Source of the DNA: Chrysochromulina parva
Lineage: Eukaryota; Haptophyta; Prymnesiales; Chrysochromulinaceae
Reading direction: 5' to 3'
NCBI GenBank assembly: GCA_002887195.1
Contig: PJAB01000004.1
Location: 1 to 64,000, forward strand
Length of the DNA stretch: 64,000 nucleotides
Shown here: piece after piece, positions 18,119 through 26,598 of the stretch
Position numbering within the stretch: position 1 is the stretch's first letter
How the letters are laid out: each line of letters begins with the position of its first letter
Program-made: the position numbers and the translations under genes
Notes under the pieces: generated by a model
The model's input: only the letters and a program-made list of their open reading frames with translations
The model's database searches: none
What the model was told of the DNA's origin: nothing

Positions 18119-20404
18119 TCACTTCTTCTTGGCGACGCGCTTCGCCACCTTCTCCACCTCTTTTTGCGCCTTGCCAAGCTCTGGGTCGGCCTTGACAGCC
18201 GCGCGCACGCGCTCCAGAACGGCGTCTACGGCGTCGCGCACCGACGGCTTGAAGTCGCCCGGGTGGAGGTCGCCCGAGGCGAAGGCAGCACGCAGCTGCG
18301 CAGATCCCTCAAACGTGAGGTGGCCCCCATTCTCCTCCTTGCGCTGGACGACAAGCCTTCGCTCGCCGCTGAAGGGCAGCACCACCTCCTCGACGATCGA
18401 GAGCACCGGATTCTGCGCCACGTTGCCGGGCTCGCAAAAGGCCTTCTTCATCTTGCGCTGCACGTCGGGCTGCGCGTCGAAGAGCAGCAGCTCACCATCC
18501 ACGTCATAGTACCCGCCTGCGTCGGCCGCGCCCGCCTTGAGGCGCAGTGACACGGCCGGCACCTCGAGCACCTTGGGTGGCGCCAGCCCCGCCTCCGCCA
18601 CCTCCTTGCGCTGCATGTACTCACATGCGAGCAAGTGGCTCGCCAGCTGCGAAGGCGGCGCGCAGATGGAGGTAGGTGCGCCGGGCTGGCCGGTCGCGAG
18701 AACGTCCGCCACGTGCATGAGAGCGGCCAGTACCTGGCCGGCTTCGTCGCACGCTTCGTCGACCGCGCGCACGCGCGAGAGCTGGAAGACGCGCCCCGCG
18801 TTGATGACCGAGATCCAGTAGTCGCTCGAGTTTGCGAGCAGCGCCTCGCTCTGCAGCACCACGGTCACCTCGGCCATCAGCGATGGCGCGAGCGCACGCA
18901 AAGCCGCCACGAACAAGTCGTTGGCCGCGGCGATAGCCTTATGGTCGTCCTCGCGGGACTTGCCGCCGCTGAGACAGTTGAGGGTGAAAGCGCTCCAGTC
19001 GCAGAGCCAGAGAATCTTCTTCTCGCCTGTGGGTGCAGCAGCGAGGCAGCGCAGGGTGTCCACGGCACTCTCAAGCGACGGGCTCGCGCTGGGCAGCGGC
19101 GCGAACACGACACTCGTCGGCGCGCCGCTGCTCAGTAAGGCGAGCCGGCGCAGCGGCGGCGCACGCTCCGATTTCGGCTCCTGCATCCAGCCGATGATGA
19201 GCTCGAGGATGCGTTTCGCCTCGGCGCTCTCTTGAAAGTGGCTGCGCACGGGCGCAAGAAGCGTGTCGATCGCCCCGATCAGTCCCGCCTTGAGGTCGGC
19301 TTCGGACAGTGTGCCGCCGAGGAAGGCCTCACGCACGGCGGCGAACGTGGTGTACGTCTGGCCGCCGGCCGTGAAGACAGCACCGGGCAGGCAGAAGATG
19401 ATGTGCTGCACGTAATCGAGGCACGGATTCTTGAGCTTGTCCTCGACGAGCTGCATGTTCTCCTCCTCGCGCTTCTCCTCGAACGTCTCCTCGGTGCGCG
19501 GGCAGAACGCGTTAGTGATCTTGCGCGCCACGTCTTCCGAGGTATCCTCCATGAAGATGGCGGACTCCTTGTTCGACTTGGACATTTTGGCCTGGCCCTT
19601 GGAGAGGCCGTACAGCATGTGGTGCGACAGGATGATCGGTTTCAGCTTAATGCCCGCAGAGTCGCAGTACTCGCGTGCGAGCATGTTCACCTTTCGCTGA
19701 TCGACTCCCAGCTGACAGATGTCCGCCTTGAGGAAGAAGATGTCGGTGCACTGCATGATCGGATACAGGATCTGCGCCGCGGTGAGCGAGTCCTCGAGCC
19801 GCCCCATGATCTGGCAACACCGTTTGAGCCGGTCTATCTTGAAGCGCCGCGCGATGTCGAGCGCCTGCGTCCAGTAGCCACGAGCATGTTTTGTGATCTC
19901 GTCCGCGCACCACATAAACTTGACACGTGTCATGTCCATGCCCACCGCCGTCCACACGTGGATGAGGTATTGCCCCACGATCTTGATGCGCTCGAGGTCG
20001 CCGCCCATCTTGTCGTTCATCAGAGCAAACCAGTCAGCCACCCAAAAGATGAACGTGCCACCAGCCGCAGTGCATTTGTTCACATTCATCGCCTTGAACA
20101 CGCCCTGGGCGATGTGCATCCGCCCGGACGGCTCGAAGCCGTCGTATAGGATGAAGGAGGGCTTCTTGAGCAGGCTGCGCAGCTCAGGCTCTGTGACGCA
20201 CTCCTCGCCGACGCTCTTCAACAGCGCTAAGCGGCGCTCCAGCTCCGGGTCGGTCGGCGCTGGCTCTTCGGCCTGTTTTGACCCCGGCGGAGCCTGCTTG
20301 GCTGCAGCGGCTGCTTGGCTGCTTGACTGCTCGGCTGAAATAAGGCTACCTGCTCTCACGTCTGAAATCAGAGAGGCGACCAGGCTGAGCGTGGCGCTCG
20401 ACAT
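18119..20404 (-). CDS. Tyrosyl-tRNA synthetase, double-length pseudo-dimeric form
   Basis: 761 residues, about twice the length of a normal TyrRS subunit core. The first half is a complete class I synthetase of archaeal/eukaryotic type: YDGFEPSGRMHIAQG (HIGH-equivalent, about residue 85), tyrosine-pocket and helical segments (PIMQCTDIFFLKADICQLGVDQRK), and AKMSKSNKESAIFMED (KMSKS, about 273). The second half (about 400-761) repeats the fold in degenerate form (DWSAFTLNCLSGG, NSSDYWISVINAGRVF, KMKKAFCEPGNVAQNP) with no HIGH or KMSKS signature, and ends in a Lys-rich helix. The same asymmetric tandem arrangement is known from kinetoplastid TyrRS. The frame is open to 20482, adding a hydrophobic NYGLFTLNFLVLTGIL segment. 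The start at 20404 is preferred for spacing, but organellar targeting by the longer form is possible. Confidence 0.9.
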   Translation of the reverse strand: MSSATLSLVASLISDVRAGSLISAEQSSSQAAAAAKQAPPGSKQAEEPAPTDPELERRLALLKSVGEECVTEPELRSLLKKPSFILYDGFEPSGRMHIAQGVFKAMNVNKCTAAGGTFIFWVADWFALMNDKMGGDLERIKIVGQYLIHVWTAVGMDMTRVKFMWCADEITKHARGYWTQALDIARRFKIDRLKRCCQIMGRLEDSLTAAQILYPIMQCTDIFFLKADICQLGVDQRKVNMLAREYCDSAGIKLKPIILSHHMLYGLSKGQAKMSKSNKESAIFMEDTSEDVARKITNAFCPRTEETFEEKREEENMQLVEDKLKNPCLDYVQHIIFCLPGAVFTAGGQTYTTFAAVREAFLGGTLSEADLKAGLIGAIDTLLAPVRSHFQESAEAKRILELIIGWMQEPKSERAPPLRRLALLSSGAPTSVVFAPLPSASPSLESAVDTLRCLAAAPTGEKKILWLCDWSAFTLNCLSGGKSREDDHKAIAAANDLFVAALRALAPSLMAEVTVVLQSEALLANSSDYWISVINAGRVFQLSRVRAVDEACDEAGQVLAALMHVADVLATGQPGAPTSICAPPSQLASHLLACEYMQRKEVAEAGLAPPKVLEVPAVSLRLKAGAADAGGYYDVDGELLLFDAQPDVQRKMKKAFCEPGNVAQNPVLSIVEEVVLPFSGERRLVVQRKEENGGHLTFEGSAQLRAAFASGDLHPGDFKPSVRDAVDAVLERVRAAVKADPELGKAQKEVEKVAKRVAKKK

Positions 20405-20544
20405 CGGCCACGCGGACGACTTGTGCAGGATACCTGTTAGCACGAGAAAATTGAGTGTGAACAGGCCATAATTTGCGAACACGTGATATGTGAAAAATCA
20501 GTCATAAGGAAGCCTGTGAAAGGAAGCCTTGGAAGACAGATTCT
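20405..20544. promoter_or_regulatory. Divergent TyrRS/P4H promoter
   Basis: 140 bp between opposed start codons. GAGTGTGAACAGG at 20453-20465 is identical to 16978-16990 in the PI4K promoter, and GCGAACACGTGATATGTGAAAA follows. Confidence 0.5.
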
Positions 20545-21778
20545 ATGTGGTGGAGTTGTCGCGCGTTGCTCCTCGCCGCTGCCGCCGCGGAAACACTCCA
20601 GCGAGTCAGTTTAGGTACCCACGGCTCCCAGGAGTCTCAGGACTCCAGACTGCATCGTGCGGCATCGCTGAGGTGTGAGGATCTCAGAGACGACTGCAAC
20701 GAAGTGGTTGGCCCTCTCCTCGAGAATTGCGGTCAAGATCCATCAGACGTTCTGATGAAATGCATGAAAAGTTGCGGAGCGTGTGACTACGCCACCCTGG
20801 TCGAAGAGGCCATGCAGTGCGCTGACACGAACGCAGAGTGCGCAAGCTGGGCGGCATCCGGCGAGTGCCAAACAAACCCACGATATATGCTGAGTCATTG
20901 CACGACCTCTTGCGGCACGTGCGAGTCGAAACGGGAAGGGTGCAAGCGACTAAATTCGACCGCGCCAATGGCAATACCGGGCGGGATGCACGCCATGTTC
21001 GAGCGGGCGCTCACCGCGTTTCCCGAGTACCAGCCGACCGCACTCTCGCGACCCAGCCCAGGCACGGACGACGCCCCGTGGGTCCTGCAGTTTGAGAACT
21101 TGTTGACCGAGGACCAGGCGATGGCCATGATTGCGGCGTGCCCCCCAAAGGGCTGGTCCGCATCTCTGGCCGGCGACCAGCTCTCTCCAGTGAGGACGTC
21201 GACGCAGTGCTGGTGCGACGAGGGCGGTGGATGCATGCGAGCGGAGGCTGTCCACGACCTGACAATGCGGATGTTGAATGTCACCATGCTGCCCTATGAA
21301 AATGCCGAGTACTTTCAAGTGCTCAAGTATGAGGTCGGCCAGTTCTACAGGCAGCACCATGATCAGCAGAGCGCGCACTGGACGCCGCAAGGGGTGCGGC
21401 TGTTCACGTTCTTCGTGTACCTCTCCGATGTGGAAGAGGGTGGAGGCACGCGCTTCACAGACCTGGGTATCACTGTCAAACCAAAGCTTGGGCGAGGCAT
21501 CCTTTGGCCGAGTGTCCAGGATGGCAACCTGCGCGACAGCGATCGGCGTACTCACCACGAAGCGCTGCCGGTCGTCAAGGGCGTCAAGTATGCGGCGAAT
21601 CTGTGGCAGCATTGTGAGCCCAAACTCGACCGCTCATCCAATGCCCATGTGCTGCCACTCGACCACTCATCCAAAGCCTCCGGCCATCTCGCAACCTGCG
21701 CTCGCAGCATACGACTTCAAGACTCCCTCGCGAAGTGGCCTATGTGTCTTCCTGGGCAAGAACTCCAACCATGCATGA
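20545..21778 (+). CDS. Secreted prolyl 4-hydroxylase with two ShKT domains (two exons)
   Basis: join(20545..21613, 21708..21778), 379 residues. It starts with a signal peptide (MWWSCRALLLAAAAA), then two six-cysteine ShKT modules (about 44-80 and 91-127, each ending SCGxC). A Fe(II)/2-oxoglutarate dioxygenase of the collagen-type prolyl 4-hydroxylase family follows, acting in the ER/secretory path. The iron ligands are H271 and D273 (YRQHHDQQ) and H338, with K348 for 2-oxoglutarate (HEALPVVKGVKYAANLW). Read unspliced, the frame leaves homology after LWQH. A 94-nt intron (GTGAGC...CGCAG) joins CATT to CATAC and yields the family ending QHSYDFKTPSRSGLCVFLGK then NSNHA and stop. Start context and signal peptide agree. 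Confidence 0.92.
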
Positions 21779-22196
21779 GGTGCGTTGGCAAGCGCGACAG
21801 CCCGAACCAGAGCTCATTAGGGACGGGACGGGACACTGTGCTCGACACTGTGCTTGACGCACCGCTAATCGAGAGGGGCCCGCGGGATGGTTGGGCGGTG
21901 CGAGTTCTTGTGAGGACGGTGGACGTTGCGTCGCTGAGAGGGTCAGAAGAGCAAGAGGTCGGAAGGCCGCAGCGGTCCCCGGGGCTGACAGAGGCCGGAG
22001 GACCGACCAGACGGTGTCGACCGGTCGGTGTGCGCGGTTCCGTGTATCACTGCGACATGTACCACTTTCAAATCATTGGGCGGATGGGCGCAAGTAACGT
22101 TGAGCACAAATTCTTTTGATGCAATCTGTTGCGTTGGCGTTTTGTGAAATGAACACGAAAACGCCTTAGCAGCTCGCTTTTCAAGTCCAACGTCTC
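21779..22196. other. P4H 3' flank and upstream region of the next gene
   Basis: 418 bp between two plus-strand genes. The P4H reading frame stays open to 22119 if unspliced, but the sequence is repeat-like (GGGACGGGACACTGTGCTCGACACTGTGC). TTTTGTGAAATGAACACGAAAACG lies about 60 bp before the next start. No gene. Confidence 0.5.
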
Positions 22197-24509
22197 ATGG
22201 TCGCCACCAACACGGCAGCCACCAACATGTTCGCCATGGACCCGTCGGCGCTTGCGGATGAGAACCACGCGCTCCAGGAAGCTCTTACCAGCCTGAAACA
22301 GCAGATACTTGACTCGCGCCGCAACCCGTCTGCACGCGGAAGCAAGCGGCGGCCGTCTTCTGGTGCTGAGCAGCTAAAAGCCATCGACCGCGCCCTCGCC
22401 AAGGCACGGCGGGAGAGCATGGAGCTGCGTGAGGCGATCGAGACGCATGCCGGAGATCTAGACGTCAATCAGCGCATGAAAAACGTCGCCATCGATGCAA
22501 AGGCACGGCTCGACAAGCAAAACGAGGAGAATACCCTCCTGGAGCGTCAGAATACCCGACAGGCGGAGCAGCTGTCGCAGATCGGGCTGAGCGCGGCGCA
22601 GACGCAAGAACTCGAGCGGTTGCGTGAACAGAATTCCGAGATCCACGAATCCCTCCGCGCGGCGCAGCAGCGCTCCGCCGAACTCGCGCGCAAGCAGCAC
22701 GCAGTCCAGCTGCAGTGGACGAAGCTGTGCATGCGCCAGCAGAAGCTCAAGCGCGACCTGGCCGAGACTGGCGGGCCATCGGTCCCGCATGGGGTCAACA
22801 ACAACGACGGCGTGGCCGGCGGGGCCGACAAGATTGAGGCGCGAATCGAGCACGCGGCCAAGGCGCTCAAGCTTGCGGTGCATGCGGGCCACGGTCAGAG
22901 CAAGCGGCACCAGCAGCGCATGCTCGCTGAGGTGGCCGAGCTCAAGAGTCTGCGCCATCAGGCGGAGGCGCTTGGTGCGCGCATCGAGGCAGAACAGCCC
23001 GATGTGGAGCGCCAGCCACTGCCCGAGGAGACAGACATCGAGGCATTCGGCCACGTCGCGGCGTACGTGCCAAAGGAGGCTCCGCCCGAGCCGCCCGCCC
23101 CGAAACCACCTACGAGCCGAGCGCACCTCGTGCCAACGCCTCCGGCCGGTGCGCGAGTGACAAAGCCTGGCGGCCGCGGCACGACCGCAGCAGCAGCGGC
23201 ACCCGCCGTCGATCCCAAGCTAGCCGAGGAAAAACGTCAGCAGGCAGCGGCCACCAAAGTGCAGGCGTCCGTGCGGGGGCGCCAAGCAAGGGTGCTCGCG
23301 CAGCAGCGGGCAGAGGCGCGCGCTGCCGAAAAGGCGGCAGCGGAGAAAAGTGCCCTCAATCCATTCGGCTTGGGCCAGCGCGATCGCAAGCGTGGCGTCC
23401 TCGGCGGCGTCGCGATACAACTTCCGGTAGGCGGCCAGAGCGCCCAGCCGGCGCCTTACCGGCCAGTCGTGGATGCGACGGCGCTTACGGCTGCCACGCC
23501 GCTCGCCGCCGCCAAGCCGCAGTTCAGCAAGCCGTTTGGAAAGCCGTCTGACTCGCGGCCCTTCCACATCGTGCCTCAGGCTGCGCCCACCCACGCGGCA
23601 CCCACCGCGCAGGCGGCCTCACCTTCTGAGCCGCCAGAGGCCGCGAATGTCGCGGATCCTGCTCCGGCTGCCGTCGACGCGACGGTATCGACGCAGAAGA
23701 CGGAGGCGCTGGCGGAAAGCGTCGCGCCGCAGCAGCTCAAGACGGCGCTGCCCGTCAAGACAGCGCGCACGAGCATAATCGACGATCTGGATGATCTCGA
23801 CATTCCTGACGGCGTCCCAACCAAGGCCGGGGGAGGCGGCCTTGTCCCGTCCGCCGCCCCATGTCGGCCGATTGCGGCGAACACTGCGGCCACGGTCGCC
23901 AACGGCAGTTGCCTCGGTCCACTGGCTGGCGCGCGGCCTCCGCCCAAGCCCAACCTCAGCATCGGACAGGAAAATATGCCGCCACGCGGGGTCAACGCTG
24001 CCGGGCGTGGCGGCGGCATTGCTTCCACGCTGGCGGCTGCTCGGATGGAATTGGACGAGGGCGTGCCCAGGCCCATGCGCCTGGCTCAGCCGGGCCCGAC
24101 GCGCGCTCTTCCCACGGATGCAACTGTGCCTCGGCCCAGCTTCCTCAATGCGAAGCCCGCGCTCAACGGCGCGCCGCCGCTTGGCGCCATCAGCCTCGGC
24201 CGTGCGCCGGATGAGTTCGACGTCGGTACGATAACGACCCTGGACGACGGGCCCCGCAACCTCAAGGCCGCGCCCGCCGCGCGCTCGCTCAACCTCAAGG
24301 CCCCCAGCTTTGACGATGACCTTGACGACGAAGCGATGGCGGCAGAAGAACAAGCCTTCCTTGCGCGTATGAAAGCCAAGGGCACAGTCAGTGGGACGGG
24401 GCCTGTGGAACTACCGATGCCGAGCCGAGCTGCCGCCCCGATTGTAGTCCCGCTTGCAGCTGGCCGCGTGTTTGACGGCTTCGATGACTTATCGGAGGAA
24501 GAGATCTGA
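22197..24509 (+). CDS. Coiled-coil protein with an IQ motif, unknown function
   Basis: 770 residues from ATG at 22197. Residues 18-275 form long coiled coils (ENHALQEALTSLKQQI, KARLDKQNEENTLLERQN, SQIGLSAAQTQELERLREQN). After a proline-rich hinge there is one IQ motif at about 350 (ATKVQASVRGRQARVLAQQR), a candidate calmodulin or centrin site. The second half is Ala/Pro-rich and disordered, with short acidic patches (IIDDLDDLDIPDG, FDGFDDLSEEEI). The architecture suits a centrosomal, ciliary or myosin-associated scaffold, but no named family is evident. Intronless, and no membrane segment. Confidence 0.7.
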   Translation: MVATNTAATNMFAMDPSALADENHALQEALTSLKQQILDSRRNPSARGSKRRPSSGAEQLKAIDRALAKARRESMELREAIETHAGDLDVNQRMKNVAIDAKARLDKQNEENTLLERQNTRQAEQLSQIGLSAAQTQELERLREQNSEIHESLRAAQQRSAELARKQHAVQLQWTKLCMRQQKLKRDLAETGGPSVPHGVNNNDGVAGGADKIEARIEHAAKALKLAVHAGHGQSKRHQQRMLAEVAELKSLRHQAEALGARIEAEQPDVERQPLPEETDIEAFGHVAAYVPKEAPPEPPAPKPPTSRAHLVPTPPAGARVTKPGGRGTTAAAAAPAVDPKLAEEKRQQAAATKVQASVRGRQARVLAQQRAEARAAEKAAAEKSALNPFGLGQRDRKRGVLGGVAIQLPVGGQSAQPAPYRPVVDATALTAATPLAAAKPQFSKPFGKPSDSRPFHIVPQAAPTHAAPTAQAASPSEPPEAANVADPAPAAVDATVSTQKTEALAESVAPQQLKTALPVKTARTSIIDDLDDLDIPDGVPTKAGGGGLVPSAAPCRPIAANTAATVANGSCLGPLAGARPPPKPNLSIGQENMPPRGVNAAGRGGGIASTLAAARMELDEGVPRPMRLAQPGPTRALPTDATVPRPSFLNAKPALNGAPPLGAISLGRAPDEFDVGTITTLDDGPRNLKAAPAARSLNLKAPSFDDDLDDEAMAAEEQAFLARMKAKGTVSGTGPVELPMPSRAAAPIVVPLAAGRVFDGFDDLSEEEI

Positions 24510-25259
24510 AGATGAATTGATGCACGAGGGGCAGTAGTGATTGGCGTACAACCAACGGTAGATCCACGCTTTTCCGTTCCCGCGATAGGAGGCGCTGGCA
24601 AGCGTTCGGGGGCGGGGGACGAGGGCGGGGCAGCGCAAGCCGCAGGCGCGCCGGCGAGGGCGCAGGGCGGTCTCTTCTGACTCGCTCTTAGGGAGCCCCA
24701 CGACGTTTCCGGCGGCATCAGCTTGCACGGCGTGAGATAGACAGAGAGTGACGAACAAAATAAGGTTAAAGTTACCCCGCCCGCCCCGGCGCCGCACTTG
24801 CCTCTTGCTCTTCCGCCTTCCGGCCCCCCGGCGTCCACGGTCCAGTCGCGGCGTCGGTCCACCTATCGAAATTCTAATACGCAGTTCAGCTGTCGTGTAC
24901 AAGTCGTGTACCGCTGTCACGGCGCGCCGCGATGTTCCAGTTTCCGGAACGATCTCGTCCGACGCGACGCGATTCGGCATTCGCGCTTTCCGGCTTCGCG
25001 AATCTTCGAAAACAAGCATCACAAATCTCCGAACGCCAGAGCCGAAACACGTCCAAGAACACCGCCGGATCCCGCCGTCGACCTTTCATTGTCCATAGTT
25101 CTGATATCGTCCACAGCTCTGACATCGCTGAATAAATCTCAGCCTCCAGCGTCACAGGCGGCCCTAGCACCAAGGACGCCAGGAGGCTCCCGTGTAGGCC
25201 CTGTGATTGGACCAGTTGACTCGCCGCACAGAGCATAGGCACCCACTGCCGCGTCCGTG
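24510..25259. other. Convergent gap
   Basis: 750 bp between the IQ/coiled-coil gene and the DUF1475-like gene. It holds a GC-rich stretch (24775-24860, with CCGGCGCCGCAC also seen at about 9745) and two near copies of GTCCAnAGyTCTGAyATCG at 25089-25127. No credible coding frame. Confidence 0.45.
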
Positions 25260-25852
25260 TCACTTCTCTTGCAGACGAATAGAGCCGAATCGGAGCGCTC
25301 GCACTGCCACGTAGATGATGCAAAAAGGGCACCCGAGTAGCAGGCACGCAAGTGACCAGAGCACAGCAACAACTGGCCGTTCTGATGCAAATATGATGGC
25401 GCACAGTGGAATCGTTGCACCGTAATAGTCAATTATTGTCATCCACAGCCACGCAGTCACTGGGCGCGAAATGCGTGCGCGGCGTCAGTAGAGTCGGAAG
25501 GTGCAGCTGCAAGGGTGCGGTTCAAACTGATTTACTCACGCCACGACAGCGAATCAGTTTTGAACGGGTAGAGTGGCTGCAGGCTCATCGTCCGCCCGAG
25601 TGCAAGTGCGCATGCCACAGATAGCGCCGTGAACACGACCGGCAGGAAGAAGCGTCCTTTTTTACTGTCTCCGCTGCCCACAGTCGGTTTCTCCATTGCG
25701 AGGCTCACCACACGGGAGCGGTTACCACCGTTGGTGACCATCTCGGTGCGCGTCGGGAAGCTTGTTCGGGCGCCCCTCATCATGCTGCTCCTCAGCGGCA
25801 GCACACTTGGCGTGGCGTGCAACGTAAGGCAAGCGAGAGCTAGTGCCAACAT
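25260..25852 (-). CDS. DUF1475-like membrane protein with signal/transit presequence (two exons)
   Basis: complement(25260..25459, 25540..25852), 170 residues. It starts MLALALACLTLHATPSV (signal peptide-like), followed by a Ser/Arg/Thr-rich basic stretch, as in bipartite plastid presequences. Three or so membrane segments follow: FFLPVVFTALSVACALALG, then in exon 2 WLWMTIIDYYGATIPLCAI and VVAVLWSLACLLLGCPFCII. The exon 2 pattern (W-x(3)-T-x(2)-D-x-Y, later LW-x(3)-LLG-x(5)-Y) matches DUF1475, an uncharacterised family of cyanobacteria and plants. The 80-nt intron (GTGAGT...GCGCCCAG) is phase 1 and joins TGGC to TGACT. Plastid location is inferred. Confidence 0.65.
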
Positions 25853-26598
25853 CTCAGTCGAGTAGAGCTCGTCGATCGCGACGATCGCGAGCGTGCAATA
25901 CGCAAGGACGGACGGTCCCCGATGTTGTTGTGAGCCAGATTCATCTCGAAATCGATCTTTGTACGATCTCGGTGGATCTCCCTTTGGAAAGACGACTCCC
26001 CATCTCAGCATTTTTCTCCTAGTGAAAAAACTGCCGGTGTGTGAGGGTTGCGTGTCGTGTCAACCATCAGTGCAAAAAGACACTTTGCATGCGTGCACAG
26101 ACTCTCTGCTCTCCTTCTGCAGAGGGCCCCGGCGTGCTGACTGCCTGACCCGTACCTCGAAGCCGTGCCGACGAGCTGCAATCAAATGGCTACAGACCAC
26201 GCATCTCATGCAGAACGAACATCCACGCCCGACTTGACACTTCGAGAGCAGGTAATGTGCTCTCGTAAAGCTACCAAGACTCTGCAGGTGCCCTGCATGA
26301 TTCTGGCATCGGCGCGCACGCCTGGCCTTGTTCCTTGAAGCAGGAGGCCTGCTCGCTATGCTCCTGGACGCCTGTATATGGTGCACATTCAATCAGCCCG
26401 TGCACAGTCTGTGGATATCCGCGCCGCAATCTTACCGCAATCTTGTGTTCTTGCAAACAAGCTGCAGCTGGAGCACACCCACTCTTGTTCATGATCCTCT
26501 CAATTCTTTTCCTCCTTCTTTCTCTTCAATGTTCGCATACACGCCAATGCCACCGCCCGTCGGAGTCACGCGTGCGTCCGATACTCGCGTGGCAGGCT
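25853..26598. other. Divergent upstream region
   Basis: Lies between the DUF1475-like gene and the Tudor-like gene. The frame of the latter is open from 26335 and includes a hydrophobic MILSILFLLLSLQCSH stretch at 26491, so a longer secreted form cannot be excluded. Otherwise I see no gene. Confidence 0.4.

Noticed and set aside
17605..18195. Arg-rich plus-strand frame downstream of the coiled-coil gene
   Set aside because: Several overlapping open phases in GC-rich DNA, no domain, and it overlaps the TyrRS 3' end.
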